This document shows, piece after piece, positions 20,844 through 31,417 of a stretch of DNA of 64,000 nt; position 1 is the stretch's first letter; every line of letters begins with the position of its first letter. The position numbers and the translations under genes are program-made. This stretch comes from Schizophyllum amplum (taxonomy: Eukaryota > Basidiomycota > Agaricomycetes > Agaricales > Schizophyllaceae). Under the pieces are notes generated by a model. It saw only the letters and a list, made by a program, of their open reading frames with translations, was not told the origin of the DNA and did no database searches. The stretch covers positions 1,225,738 through 1,289,737 of the forward strand of contig VDMD01000006.1 in NCBI GenBank assembly GCA_007026445.1, in the 5' to 3' direction.

Positions 20844-22236
20844 TTAGAACGACGCGCTCGCCGAAGGGCTGGCCGAAGGGTAGGAGAATGTCGCGCCCTC
20901 GCTTCCGCTGGGCGCCGCTGAGCCGGACCCAGACGGGGCCGCAGAAGATGCTACGCTGCTGGGGAAGCCGGAAGATGCAGCACCGGACGAGACAGCGGAG
21001 GTCGCTGCGCCAGATCCCGACGGGGCGGCGGAGCCAGAGCCAGATGAGACAGCAGATGCCGACTCCGAGGAAACGGCCGAGCCGGAGCTGCTAGGGATGA
21101 CGGACGTGCCCGTAGGCTCTGGAGCGGAAGAGCTGCCGGACCCGGACCCGCTAGGGACGGCCGAGCCAGAGCTGCTGGGCATAGCAGACGTAGGGAAGGA
21201 CGTGATGCCCGAGGTGGGGAACGAAGTCACACTCCCACTCGCAGTGCCGCTGGGGAACCCGGACGAAGCACCACTAGGCGCGCCAGAGGGGCTGCCGCTA
21301 GGGAAACCACCACTAGGGCCGCCGCTGGGGAAGCCGCCACTGGGGCCGCCGCTCGGGAATCCACCACTGGGGCCCCCACTCGGGAACCCACCGCCGGGGG
21401 CGCTGCCAGTTGGCTCAGGGGCGCTGGGGAACGAGAACGGCATAGAATCGGTAGGGAATGGCAGCGAGAATGGCAGGGAGAAGTCCGTCGGCAAGGAGAA
21501 GGGGAGGGAGAACGGCAACGAGAACGGCAGAGAGAACTCCTGACGCTTCCACTGCTCCGGCGGCGAGGTCGCGGACGGCTCAGCGCCCGAGCCCGAGGGG
21601 AAGCCCGTCGGCGCGCCAGATGGGAAGCCCGTCGGCATGCCAGACGGGAACCCAGAAGGCATGCCCGAAGGGAACCCGGACGGGAAGCCAGAAGGTGCGC
21701 CCGAAGGGAACCCGGACGGGAAACCTGAAGGGACTCCAGACCCTGACGGTCCACCTGGCGGGAAGCATCCTGAAGGCGGCGCGGAAGGCGCGGACGCTGA
21801 GCGCGAGGGAGCGTACGGGCCATCAGTCGGCGCAGTATGGGCGAACGACGCGCCGCCAGGGAAGCCGGACGGTACACCAGAGCCCGAAGGGAAGGCAGAG
21901 CCTGAGGGGAAGGCGGATCCTGAGGGGAACGGGAAGCCACCGCAGCCAGAGCCGCTCGCGGAAGCTAGAGAACATATTGTAAGTATGATATGCACAAGCA
22001 GTGTTGCAGCTCGACATACCCGAGGGGAAAGACGACGGAGCGCCCGACGAAGCGACGCTGCTGCTGGGAACGATCGTAGGCACGGATGACGCGGACTCGC
22101 TCGCGCTGAATTGGCGGCTGCGTAACTCCCTCAGCATCTGAAAGGCGATTGATCGGAGCTCTACTCACCGGTCCATGGGTGCGGCATGTACGCCGGCAAC
22201 AGCGAGCGCGGCGGTGACGAAAGTGAGGTACATCAT
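20844..22236 (-). CDS. Secreted Pro/Gly/Ser/Phe repeat protein
   Basis: Predicted extracellular or cell-wall repeat protein, 432 residues, no assigned family. Exons: 22236..22169, 22129..22020, 21964..20844. The signal peptide MMYLTFVTAALAVAGVHA is followed by APMDRELRSRQ. The body consists of short tandem units: AFPSGS, about ten PSGFPSG/MPSG/APSG units, a block of FSLP units, four GGFPSGGPS units, then Ser/Ala/Gly/Pro-rich sequence. There is a single isolated Cys early in exon 3 (GSGCGGF). The C-terminus (SASPSASASF) is not hydrophobic, so no GPI signal is evident. Intron 1 is only 39 nt; the AG after GATGCT was chosen because it keeps the frame. Confidence 0.7.
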
Positions 22237-22351
22237 CTTGATAAGTGCGGAGGAAGGTTCGACAGCAAGGAAGAAGTGGTCGGACACGAATAAAAAGAAA
22301 GAACGTGAAAGAGGAAGAGACTGCTTGTGGTGGTCTGCATTTCCAGGTGCC

Positions 22352-22361
22352 CTTATATATT
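22352..22361 (-). promoter_or_regulatory. TATA-like box of the repeat-protein gene
   Basis: ATATATAAGG on the minus strand, about 117 bp upstream of the ATG at 22236. Confidence 0.5.
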
Positions 22362-23323
22362 CACTGGTCTGTCTGCGCCCGCGCTGCGCGTTTGATACAA
22401 GTAAATTCCTCCGTTGCAACGGCTCCACCGAGTGCATAGGATGTAACGATCGACTGCGGAGCTGGGAAGCAAGCTGGAACTGGCTGGAGTGAACGCACGC
22501 CCTTCGAGTGATGCTGTCTGACCGCTGACTCGTCAGTAGCATCACCGAACCGCTGACAGGCTACAAACGCACCCCGGGAACGTTCATCGGTTAAAAGGCC
22601 TGGTTACGATCCCCCAACGTCCCACCACCACTCAGCGCAGCCGACGCGCCCGCACCTTTGCGTCAATGCCACTATTGGGCCGGATGACGACACGGGCAAA
22701 ATTGGCACTGGTGCGACTCTATAGCAATGATCAATGGCTCGAGCATGAGCTGCGGCTGCTGCGCAGGGCGGCGGCGCGCCCCCACTTCCTGTGCGCCGTG
22801 CGGTCGCATATGAGACGAAGGGCAGCGGCCACGCAACACCCCCGGTGGGTCAACAAGCGTTTCATGCTTTGTTCGTGCTTGATGCGCGATCTCCACCATC
22901 ACGCTCTCTAAGGCGCGCCCGTCTGTAGGAAGGCAAGGCAAGCAATTTAGCAAAGGACAGCTTCAGGCAGCGGCGCCGCTCACCTCAAACAGGTTCTGCG
23001 TCCGAGTGAGTAGGAAGTTACAGTATCCGCTGGATCGAAGCCCTAGGGTCTCCGTGCTCGGCAAAAACTCACCTTAGGCTCGGATAGAGCGTATTTCTAG
23101 ATGCTTCCTCAAGGCCTCGTTACCAGATTGGCACTTGAACGAAGGCTGGTCGCGTATAGTAGCCAGTTTGACCTCACAGGACCCCATCGACTCGGACACC
23201 TAGATTTCTCCTCGCAAAGCGCTGACCAGATCATGAAAATGACCTTTAAAGCTAATTGATGCAGTGTAAGCTCGAGTAGTTTTGCCATGTTCATCGTTGG
23301 ATGGTTCAAGTCAGTGATCATGA
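22362..23323. other. Unassigned, ~0.96 kb
   Basis: Upstream of the repeat-protein promoter. Only short ORFs without family signal. No repeats noted before the inverted repeat at 23324. Confidence 0.45.
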
Positions 23324-23654
23324 CAGCTGTTTGCAGAACGATAGACGGGTCGCGCTCAGACGCTGTGGAGCACGCGTGACCGGTCCGAGGACTCCCGGGC
23401 GGCGTCGACGGTCGATGGAGGCCAAACCGGTGAGTACTGGAACCTGATTTATGGCCAAAAAGATAAGGCATATGGATGCCTTCCCCTGCGAGGTCCTCCA
23501 CGCTATGCGGCGGGCTTGTCGACGAGGCTCAAGTCGCCACGTGCGGTTGGACAATGGTGCCGGGGGCGCGCCGTAGGAGCGCTTCGCGTATGTTTTGCTC
23601 TTCACGTGAGGTGGGCGTCAGAACGCGACCCGTCTATCGTTTTGCAAACAGCTG
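23324..23654. repeat. 40-bp imperfect inverted repeat pair, 251-bp spacer
   Basis: 23324-23363 (CAGCTGTTTGCAGAACGATA...) and 23615-23654 are inverted copies with about four mismatches; the shared core is CGATAGACGGGTCGCG. This may be a small non-autonomous DNA element, but no target duplication was recognised. Confidence 0.5.
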
Positions 23655-24112
23655 AAGTTACTGTTAGTATGGGCGAGCGTGACAGCTTGCTACTGCACGC
23701 GCAAATCACGTGACCATAACGCGATCGGCTCCACCGTCCCGTCACGGTCGGGAATTTACACTCCTTCTTCCACTCTTCCTTCTTCGAGTCCCTGAGGTTT
23801 GCGCTGTATATTCGGCTTACGCTGGGACGTCCTGCGCATCTCATGACATCTGCCCGCCTGTGAACGGATCTTCACAGGCATTGCCGGCAGACTCTTGAAG
23901 CATCAAACTACAAGCTGCTTTCCCGAGCCGCTACGCTACATGTGAACGTTCAGTCCTACGGAGCATCGAATACGACTCAATGACAGTTCCATGTATGCAT
24001 TGCGCTATACATCAGTCTCATAGATGGTAGAGACACTCTTGCGAATATCTTGGAGGCGGTTCTGGACCCCTACTGGGTAAGAACGCAAGCGTATACTTAT
24101 GTCGTCATCTGT

Positions 24113-24200
24113 CGTAGGCGGGAAGTGACTGGATCGATTTCGCGTTTCGGGCACCCGTCTTCGGCTAATCGGGAGTTCCAATCCGGCCGACCGCATTTTT
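24113..24200 (+). repeat. Dispersed 86-bp repeat, copy 1
   Basis: Runs from GGCGGGAAGTGACTGG to CGACCGCATTT and is found inverted at 29636-29720 with about 85-90% identity. It contains GGATCGATTTCG (GGTTCGATTTCG in copy 2), which resembles a pol III B box, but no convincing A box or tRNA fold was found. Confidence 0.55.
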
Positions 24201-24480
24201 GGAGATCCTCTCCTCCACCCTCCACCGTGCCATTGAGCACCAGAAAGCATTTTTAAGCTCAAATATAAGTGCCCGGACTGGACTAAATTGAACGGCTTGT
24301 GCATGGGACGATCCGCTTGTACAATTACGGCCTTGCGTTTAGCGTTAGCAAAATCACGTGGTCTTAGAGTTAGGACACTCGGTCACGTGTCGTTCGACTT
24401 ACACCTTAAGGCATTATGCTAGGCTCGTTCCCATCCGGCTACACCACGTGACTCGTTCCTCGCAAGAGGCGTAGCCGGCT

Positions 24481-25423
24481 GGGCCCACTCGGCCGGATTT
24501 TGGCGGAAAGGTGCTTTGACCGGCTCTCCTGCCTTTCTTGGCGAAACATGAGGCTCGGACTTCGTCGTGGGGGCTCGTTTTTGTTCAAAAAATCGTCTCG
24601 AGGTCGGTATATGAAAAGTGAAAATCTCAGCGAGAGCTTTCGAACGTATATACGAAGTTTGGGGGCCATTTTCGGGCCGAAAGTCAACTTGGCGCGGGCG
24701 GCGGGCCCATGGCGGCGCTTCCCACGACAGGGCGAGACGCGCTAAGTTCATCACCCGTGACCATCGCAGGCTCGTCGCCCTAGAACGGACTGTGTGCGAG
24801 AGATGAGCTACGCGGGGGCGGAGGTGACTGGCGTAGCGGTTTCCCCACTTGAAGATGGTCAGAGCGGGTGACCGAGTCCGAATGGGAGTTCGGATGTAGA
24901 ACGCTCGGACGAGGACGAGCGCCAGACCTGACGATGGGGCTACCTTGCCGCTCATCGAGTCAAAGGTGACTACATGGCTCTTCCTATAGACGATAAGCTC
25001 GTCAAACTCAATGAGGGGCACTGGGTCATGGAGTTCCGAGTGCGAGGACGATGTTTTGAGCGTAGATGTAACTGATCGTAGGCGCCGTCCACGTTATATT
25101 TGAAGAAATAGAAGGCGGCTGCGAGAAAGGACAAAGAACGCGCGAACGCGCTTCATGGTGATGAACTTAGCGCGAGGCTCGCCCTGTCGTGGGAAGCGCC
25201 GCCATGGGCCCGCGCCAAGTTGACTTTCGGCCTGAAAATGGCCCCCAAACTTCGTATATACGTTCGAAAGCTCTCGCTGAGATTTTCACTTTTCATATAC
25301 CGACCTCGAGACGACTTTTTGAAGAAAAACGAGCCCCCACGACGAAGTCCGAGCCTCATGTTTCGCCAAGAAAGGCAGGAGAGCCGGTCAAAGCACCTTT
25401 CCGCCAAAATCCGGCCGAGTGGG
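24481..25423. mobile_element. Fold-back element with ~270-bp inverted arms
   Basis: Left arm 24481-24755 and right arm 25157-25423 are inverted copies of each other at high identity, with a few small indels. The spacer is 24756-25156 (401 bp). Weaker inverted similarity continues outward to about 24412 (TTATGCTAGGCTCG) and 25525 (CGAGTCTAGCATTA). Each arm has the same short open reading frame, MAPKLRIYVRKLSLRF, so parallel ORFs there are artefacts of the repeat. No transposase is present. Confidence 0.75.
24756..25156 (-). pseudogene. Possible captured gene fragment inside the fold-back element
   Basis: On the minus strand the spacer begins exactly with ATGAAGCGCGTTCGC after the arm sequence TTCATCACC. 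It contains open pieces in different frames (AAAFYFFKYNVDGAYDQ; ELHDPVPLIEFDELIVYRKS) that look like coding sequence broken by indels. I do not recognise the parent gene. Confidence 0.35.
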
Positions 25424-26569
25424 TCCAGTCCGCTCGCAAGCTCGCGGGTCTCGATTTGTCCTCTTTTCACGTGACCCGCCTGAGCGCGCGAGCGACTGGC
25501 CTGCGAGTCTAGCATTATGCATCAGCGTTGGACGTTGCTGGAATGAATCAAGGGCAGTATGGTTTCTGTCTTGGCACTACATTTGGGATGGGTGTGTGAT
25601 GTATGTGAGCGTCAGGTGGGCAGACAGTGACAAACAAGCACAAACACAGGCAAGTGTTCGCGGGGTGAATGGGAGGACAGAACCACCAAGTAGTATTTCA
25701 GGTAGTGGGTGTTGGCCTTTGTTAGGACATGTCGTGGACGGTACATAACACGGAGTGCGTGAGTGAACAGGGAGAGATGCTATTACTTAGAGGGAGACGA
25801 CAGGGCTGAGGGCGGAGGGACAAAGAGGGCCGAGAGCTTAGAAGGGAAGATCTGGAGTAAGTGTATGCCAGTAGACGGTCAAAGTATGAGTCCGGGCAAG
25901 AGAAGCCTCCGACTGTGCAGCCAAATACTGGGCGATGCGGCACCCCCCTTCCCACGCCAATGCAGCGCCGTCCCAGGGCGAGCCCTCGTAACCACCTTCG
26001 CCGCCGTCTGCTCCCGCCATAGCGCCCGAATCACAGACGAGGGATAACGCAAATTTCCAGATCGTCGGTCGATTGGTATGCTGAGCTTGCCGCGGACGTC
26101 AGCACGCCGTCTGTAGACCGGATGCCTTTGTTCGCGCCGCGCGGACGCCGACGTGTGGCCTCACGCACAACTGCAAGGCGCGCGCGCCGGCCCCGCCTAA
26201 CGTCAATCGTTCACTACACGAGCCTTTGCGCCGCTGGGACCGTTGTCAGTATGGTACAAGCCCTAAGTCAAGATGTCCCTCAATCACGGAGACAAACTAC
26301 GATGTGCCAACGTACCTAGGGACAAGAATGCACCGTCTACGGTAGGAACCGTATGCTAAAGGACCGGGACGAGTGCGAAAAGGACGAGGACAGGCGTGTC
26401 AAAATCGCACGCCGGAAGGCTATATTACTTTGGAAGTTGAAGGCCTGCGGGATATTCGTCAGCATTTCCCCAGCTCACATTCATGCAAAATGTACTTACC
26501 GTTCCAGCGACTTCGACCTCAGCTTAGACAAGTAGATGGGTGAATTGCAAGGGCTTGAACGACTGTGAA
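25424..26569. other. Unassigned, ~1.1 kb
   Basis: A minus-strand open piece at 26020-25838 (starting MAGADGGEGGYEGSPWDG) might be an exon of an unknown or decayed gene. No family signal and no repeats. Confidence 0.35.
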
Positions 26570-26577
26570 GAAAAGCC

Positions 26578-26993
26578 TAGGCAATGGCAGGGGTCAGGGT
26601 AACCCCACAGGGTTGCGCACCCCAACCCAGTGGGGTCAGGGTGCGGGTCAGCCAGGTGGTGACCCCACACCCCGGCAAACCCCTTGAGCCAGAAGGGGGT
26701 CCAACGATGAGTCCGAGCTCAAGGAGGGTTGGGACAGTATTCGTAGAAAGTAGTCTTTATCATATGAATGCGAGGTCTGTACATACAATGGGGATCTCGG
26801 AGCACCTTCCTTTTTCGTGCACCCTTGCCAGGGTGCACGAAAAAGGCAACCGCTTTGACAAAAACCCGGGGTTAACCCGCTGACCCCGCTGACCCCGCAA
26901 AGACCCCACACCCTTGCGCGGGGTCTCGACCTTGTGGGGTCGGGGTGCGGGTTGGTGCTGGGACACCCGGGGTTGCACCCGTGCCACTGCCTA
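26578..26993. mobile_element. hAT-type MITE, 416 bp, with 8-bp target duplication
   Basis: The ends are TAGGCAATGGCAGGGGT (left) and the inverse of TAGGCAGTGGCACGGGT (right), a 17-bp TIR with two mismatches. It is flanked by a perfect 8-bp duplication GAAAAGCC (26570-26577 and 26994-27001), diagnostic of hAT insertion. The subterminal regions are dense in GGGGTC/GACCCC motifs, as expected for transposase-binding repeats. A 15-bp-stem hairpin sits at 26811-26844. There is no coding capacity. Confidence 0.85.
26811..26844. repeat. Hairpin with 15-bp perfect stem inside the hAT MITE
   Basis: TTTTTCGTGCACCCT, loop TGCC, then the exact inverse. It lies close to the centre of the element. Confidence 0.7.
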
Positions 26994-27001
26994 GAAAAGC
27001 C

Positions 27002-28674
27002 CAATGGCACGTTTTGAGAGTCGACAGGAACATGGCAAAGGCCATGGAGGTTGTAAAGTGTCTGTAGAGTGAATGAACGCACCTAGCGGAGTACACAGCG
27101 GTACCGCGCGCCGCTCGCCATTCCAAATCCCTTTCCAACACCCCATACCCGTCGAAACAGTCCTCGAGCCTTCCCGCGCAGATTATTCGAGTTCATTTTA
27201 CATTGTTTGCGGCCCGGAGCGTCGCTAGGATTGCCTTGAAATAAACAGCGGAGGAAATCAAGTGAACGTGAACGAGGCACATACGGCGACGGGCGTGAGC
27301 GGGGTGTTGCCACGACGTAGGCGGGCGGCGAGGTCCGGGCGAGGTCCACGACGGCACAGTGAGCGGAAAGCGCTACAAGGAATTTGGTAGCAGCATGTAA
27401 GTACAAGAAGTGTATCGTTGTGAAGCACTGAACTCACATGTACGACAGCACTAGGCGCCCCTCGTGTTCGTCGCCGCGGCCCGCGGTCGTTCGTAAGAGA
27501 TTCCAGCGTCAAGCTCGACGAATTGAAGTTTACTTTGCGAGTATTGCGACGTTCCTACGTCTGTCGAAAGTGGTCCGCTTCGACCGTCATATGCAGTGCA
27601 CGGGCGAGAGCCGGGGAGTACTGTATTGTCGCACCTAGCATTGAAGGCAGGGTATGTCCGAACTAAGGACGTCATGAACCAACGTGAGACGGGTTAGAAA
27701 ACCCCGTCGAGGGCTTGCCGTAGACGGTGTGCATGTCGGCCATGTTGGGTATGAAAGCTTGATCACGAGGAAGAGCGCGCTAATTGATCTGTAAGGTTAG
27801 CGAAGTTTCCCACACAAGAGACTTACACTGTAAGCGCGGCATTGTACTGTCCTTCGCCGGCGAAGGATGATAGCAAAGGAGAGTGGTGTCGATAGATATA
27901 CAGGTTACAAGGAAGCATCAGAGAGTGAATATGTAGGCCGCGCAAGCGCTCTCGAGTCTCCAACTTCGCTCTGAGCTCTCAGACTTCAATGCGGGTACTT
28001 ACAGCGCAAAACAAACCCGAGTCAGAGGCTACGCTCAAACCAACAACCATACGACATACCTCCCGGCATATCCTGAGCGTGAACATTGATTTGTTGCCGC
28101 TCTAAATTGAGGAGGTCGTCCTGTCATCGCTCGGCCCTTCGCCGCTGACTCGCTGAAATGTTGATGCGCGAGTTTACTATCATAACAAGGATAATTTACA
28201 TTTAACAGATGTGTTGTGAGGTGAACGCGTCGGCTTCGTTGTACGACGCAAGCAGCCCGTGCACGCAGTGAGGACTCATGATGGTCGAGAGGAACTTCAA
28301 CCAAAATTGGATGGATGGCGCCCGGGCCGCTGCGGAGGTCGGGCCGACGCCGCCGATCGCTGTCTTCGACGAGCACTGCCCGAGCGTCCTCTTGTCGACG
28401 CTCTCAGGCCTTGTCACGCTGTGGTATGTGCGTAGACGCAGAGTATTACATAGAAATGGCAAACGCTAACATCAGATGCACGCCACACCGAAGTCGAAGG
28501 GCATGTGACGGTAGCGCTAAGTCGAACGTCATGTCGTAACTACGGAAGCGTAAGGCCACGTGACAGAAGTGCAAGCCCACGTGACTTTGCGCAACTCCAA
28601 TAATTTTGTCCAATGAGGGCACGCATACTCAAATATAGCATATGGATGTACGTTCTGCGCCCTATGATGATGCG
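27002..28674. other. Unassigned, ~1.7 kb
   Basis: Short ORFs on both strands. Minus-strand pieces near 27300-27400 (RSLCRRGPRPDLAARLRRGN, then TPLTPVA) vaguely recall an ankyrin repeat, and 27690-27760 starts MADMHTVYGKPSTGFSNP. Neither gives a convincing gene. Possibly decayed coding sequence. Confidence 0.3.
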
Positions 28675-29530
28675 AAAATGCGATTTTGAGGGAAAAAGTA
28701 ATATTCGGCAAATGCCGGTCGATCGGCATATGCCGACCACACGGCCTATACTTACCATGCCAGTGACGTGCTTTGGCCATGTTAATGTTACGCACGTGTG
28801 CTTGGCCTTGTCCCTCAGCGCCTCCTCTAGCTTTTGTCTGGCCTTGACTGGAATTAATAAAGCGGGCTGAGAAGTGACAATATGGGTGTCATGAAAAGGC
28901 CCGGACTGATGCGACTTGTTCAGAACTTGACCGCATTTGTGTGACGTTCCCCTCACAGTCGTTTTATGTATGTATAGCAGTCATTGACTTCTATGTTGCT
29001 GCTTAAAATCTCAAGTGCTTGCTACCCCGAGCGTTAGCGAGTGCACAACAAGGGAAGAGGAGGGCGGGGAAACGAAAGCAGGCGAGGAGCTGCGAGGCGC
29101 TAGTGAGAGCGAGGGCAGAGCAGCGATGAGGCCGACGCGTCTTCCGCGCGCGTGACCGTACGGCGCTTCTTCGAAGCGCCGATCACGGCCCCGGCGCTAT
29201 GGCCGGACGTGCGGCCCTCACTTCGCTTGACTTCCGTAAAGGTACCGCAAGCGGTACCTTTACTATCATGTGAAGTGTCCGGCGATCGCCGGGAAGTTGT
29301 GGATCCGTCTTTGTGGGTCCATTCTGTTGCACATGTTGATGAGTGACTCATGGCGCACTCACAAGACTTCATAAGTAAGTCCAACATGAGTATCTGGGCG
29401 CTTCAAACTTCAGTACCTCGTTGGGCAGACACGAAGTTTTGAATTTTCTGTAAGTATCCCGAGGTGCGGCATATGCCGAGAAGTGCCTCGGCATCTGCCG
29501 AATTTCTTTCGAGCCCGGATTCTGCATTTT
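28675..29530. mobile_element. TIR element of ~0.86 kb with CGGCATATGCCG palindromes
   Basis: Arms 28675-28755 and 29450-29530 are imperfect inverted copies sharing AAAATGC, ATTCGGCARATGCCG, TCGGCATATGCCG and ATACTTAC in the same order. The 12-bp palindrome CGGCATATGCCG occurs at 28724-28735 and 29467-29478. The interior has a cluster of hairpins at 29160-29293. No transposase is recognised and no target duplication was defined. Confidence 0.6.
29236..29263. repeat. 28-nt hairpin, 13-bp perfect stem
   Basis: GTAAAGGTACCGC, loop AA, then its exact inverse. Next to it are a 14-bp palindrome CCGGCGATCGCCGG near 29280 and an 8-bp-stem hairpin GGCGCTTC/GAAGCGCC near 29161. Confidence 0.75.
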
Positions 29531-29635
29531 GGGGCCACTATGGACCTGGGAAAAAGTGAGATACGCTATATACCGCCATCATATACGTCGAAATTGCCTC
29601 AGAGTAGCGGACATGAGCAGAAGAGAAATCCAAGA

Positions 29636-29720
29636 AATGCGGTCCGCCGGATTGGAACTCCCGATCAGCCGGAGACCGGTGCCCGAAACGCGAAATCGAA
29701 CCAGTCACTTCCCGCCGACG
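29636..29720 (-). repeat. Dispersed 86-bp repeat, copy 2 (inverted)
   Basis: Inverse of 24113-24200. The short open frame MRSAGLELPISRR seen in both copies follows from repeat identity and is unlikely to be a real protein. Confidence 0.55.
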
Positions 29721-30028
29721 CCACGTCATCTGCCTTTTGCGGCCCTGGTCAATCAACGCGTCACGTCTTGGTCACGTCCGAGCGAGCCTCATAAGCCTGG
29801 AATTTACGGTGCAAAACTTCTCAGGCTGTCTTCAAGCCCGTCATCCAGCAAATATCATGGCACATCAATCCCGTTTCTTTCGTCAACCGTATCTGGCCGA
29901 TCATAGTACTGGTGCACAGTATCAAGTTGAACATACACTTGCTCACAGCAGACGCAATGATCCGCCAATCTGGAAGAACAATGCATTCGACCGGTAAGCA
30001 AAATTTCCAGGACCGTCGTCAATCGCTA

Positions 30029-31417
30029 ATGTACATTTTACCCAGTCTCCCTTTTGAGCTGCTAGCTCTTATTCTCCAGGCGTGCGTGGATACCGAGACG
30101 GAAACGCCTGCCAGCTTTTTCCATGACACCACTAAAGCACCCTGTCTTCTCACACAAGTCTGCCGCAAATGGCGTTTGGCAACCTACCAAATTCCTCGTT
30201 TCTGGACTCTGGTCCGCGTCTCCGTTGACGCGCTCGCGACCTCCGAAGAGCGAACTGCGACGAGCGCTGCGTTCCTGGCTGACTACCTTGAGCGCTCCCA
30301 GCCGCTTCCCATCTCCGTCTCTATCTTCAGCGAGGACATCTTTCCGGATAGTATCCTCCGGCCGCTCCTCGCCACCGCAATGCGGTGGCAGGACCTCTTC
30401 CTCTTCGTGCATCCAGACGATTTGGCGCGGCTCACCCCCATCCGCGGCCGTCTCCCTCAGCTGCAATCCCTCAAAATCACGCCGACGCTCCTCGGCACGC
30501 CAAACCTGGCCCCGCCCACGATGTTTGACCTCGCACCGACGCTGACGAGCGTCACCCTCGGCGGCTTCGCGCTCGAATTGCGCTTTGTGCTCCCCTGGGC
30601 GCAGCTGCGCGCCTTTGAGGCGAACTACACCGCCAGTGCCGACATCCTCCCGCTCGTCCAGCTCATGCCCGCCCTCGAGCGACTCAAGCTCGGCCGCGAG
30701 CCGCCCGCGCCCCCGAACGCGCGTGCGTGGCAGGTGACGCACACAGCCGTGCGCTCGCTGACGCTCAACGCCGTAGAGGACCGCGACGAGCCCGCCTTGC
30801 ATGGCGACGACATGGCCGACTGCCTGACGCTGCCCGCGCTGGTGGAGCTGGAGGTGGAGTGCCCGTCGGAGGCGCGGCTCGAGCGCGCACGGGAGATGAT
30901 AGCGCGCTCGGGATGCGAGCTGCAGGCGTTGACACTGGTGATCACGTTCCCATGCGCGGCGAACCTTACGCAGCTGTTCCGGCTGACGCCCGCTTTGCGC
31001 GAGTTGACGATTTTCGACGGGGCGACGATGACGAACGATCATCTGCTGGATGCGCTGGTGGTGTGCCCGGAGAATGCGGGGCGGCAGATGCTCCCGAAGC
31101 TGGAGAATATCACTTTGCTGGCGAGTCGGCCGCTTGAGGAAAAGGACGTGCAGCGGTGGCTGAGCGCCTTTGAATCGCGCGTCCATCCGAGGAAGGACTT
31201 TGGCGAGCCGCTGGATGAACAGGATCCGCCTGAGGGAAGGGTTTCCGAGGGAGAGAGCGAGCAGTCGTCCAACTCCATCAGCGCGCTGCGAAGTATACTC
31301 ATGGGGTGCACATCCGGGGAGCAAATCATCGACAACGAGCTGTCTTTGCGGCGCTTCCACAGGATCATGCACGCCGGAGTCAAGGTCGATTTATGGCATG
31401 GTCCTGACCTCTTCTGA
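30029..31417 (+). CDS. F-box protein with LRR-like C-terminal region
   Basis: Predicted substrate receptor of an SCF ubiquitin ligase, one of the expanded basidiomycete family. Single exon. I chose the ATG at 30029 (462 residues) because the F-box begins at once (LPSLPFELLALILQAC, then LTQVCRKWRLATYQIPRFWT); the frame is open upstream with another ATG at 29957. The middle has irregular leucine-rich units (PQLQSLKITPTLL, ALERLKLG, LRELTIFDGATM) that probably form the substrate-binding face. The tail is acidic and Ser-rich. The target protein is unknown. The 86-bp dispersed repeat lies ~300 bp upstream, so the promoter is close to repeats. Confidence 0.85.
   Translation: MYILPSLPFELLALILQACVDTETETPASFFHDTTKAPCLLTQVCRKWRLATYQIPRFWTLVRVSVDALATSEERTATSAAFLADYLERSQPLPISVSIFSEDIFPDSILRPLLATAMRWQDLFLFVHPDDLARLTPIRGRLPQLQSLKITPTLLGTPNLAPPTMFDLAPTLTSVTLGGFALELRFVLPWAQLRAFEANYTASADILPLVQLMPALERLKLGREPPAPPNARAWQVTHTAVRSLTLNAVEDRDEPALHGDDMADCLTLPALVELEVECPSEARLERAREMIARSGCELQALTLVITFPCAANLTQLFRLTPALRELTIFDGATMTNDHLLDALVVCPENAGRQMLPKLENITLLASRPLEEKDVQRWLSAFESRVHPRKDFGEPLDEQDPPEGRVSEGESEQSSNSISALRSILMGCTSGEQIIDNELSLRRFHRIMHAGVKVDLWHGPDLF

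Noticed and set aside
21227..21940. Extra minus-strand and plus-strand repeat ORFs across the PSGFPSG gene
   Set aside because: Out-of-frame readings of the same tandem repeat; only the chosen frame has signal peptide and clean splice junctions.
24113..24200. Possible tRNA or tRNA-derived gene because of GGATCGATTTCG
   Set aside because: No A box at correct spacing and no cloverleaf could be drawn.
24439..25474. Pair of nearly identical ORFs (MAPKLRIYVRKLSLRF) as a duplicated gene
   Set aside because: They lie in the inverted arms of the fold-back element and share identity only because the arms do; no family signal.
27258..27512. Ankyrin-repeat gene on the minus strand (PDLAARLRRGNTPLTP)
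   Set aside because: Only one weak half-repeat in a frame that does not extend; no splice path to further repeats.
30062..31372. 436-codon minus-strand ORF opposite the F-box gene
   Set aside because: No domain, Arg/Gln/Glu-rich, mirror of the F-box frame, which has clear F-box and leucine-rich signal.
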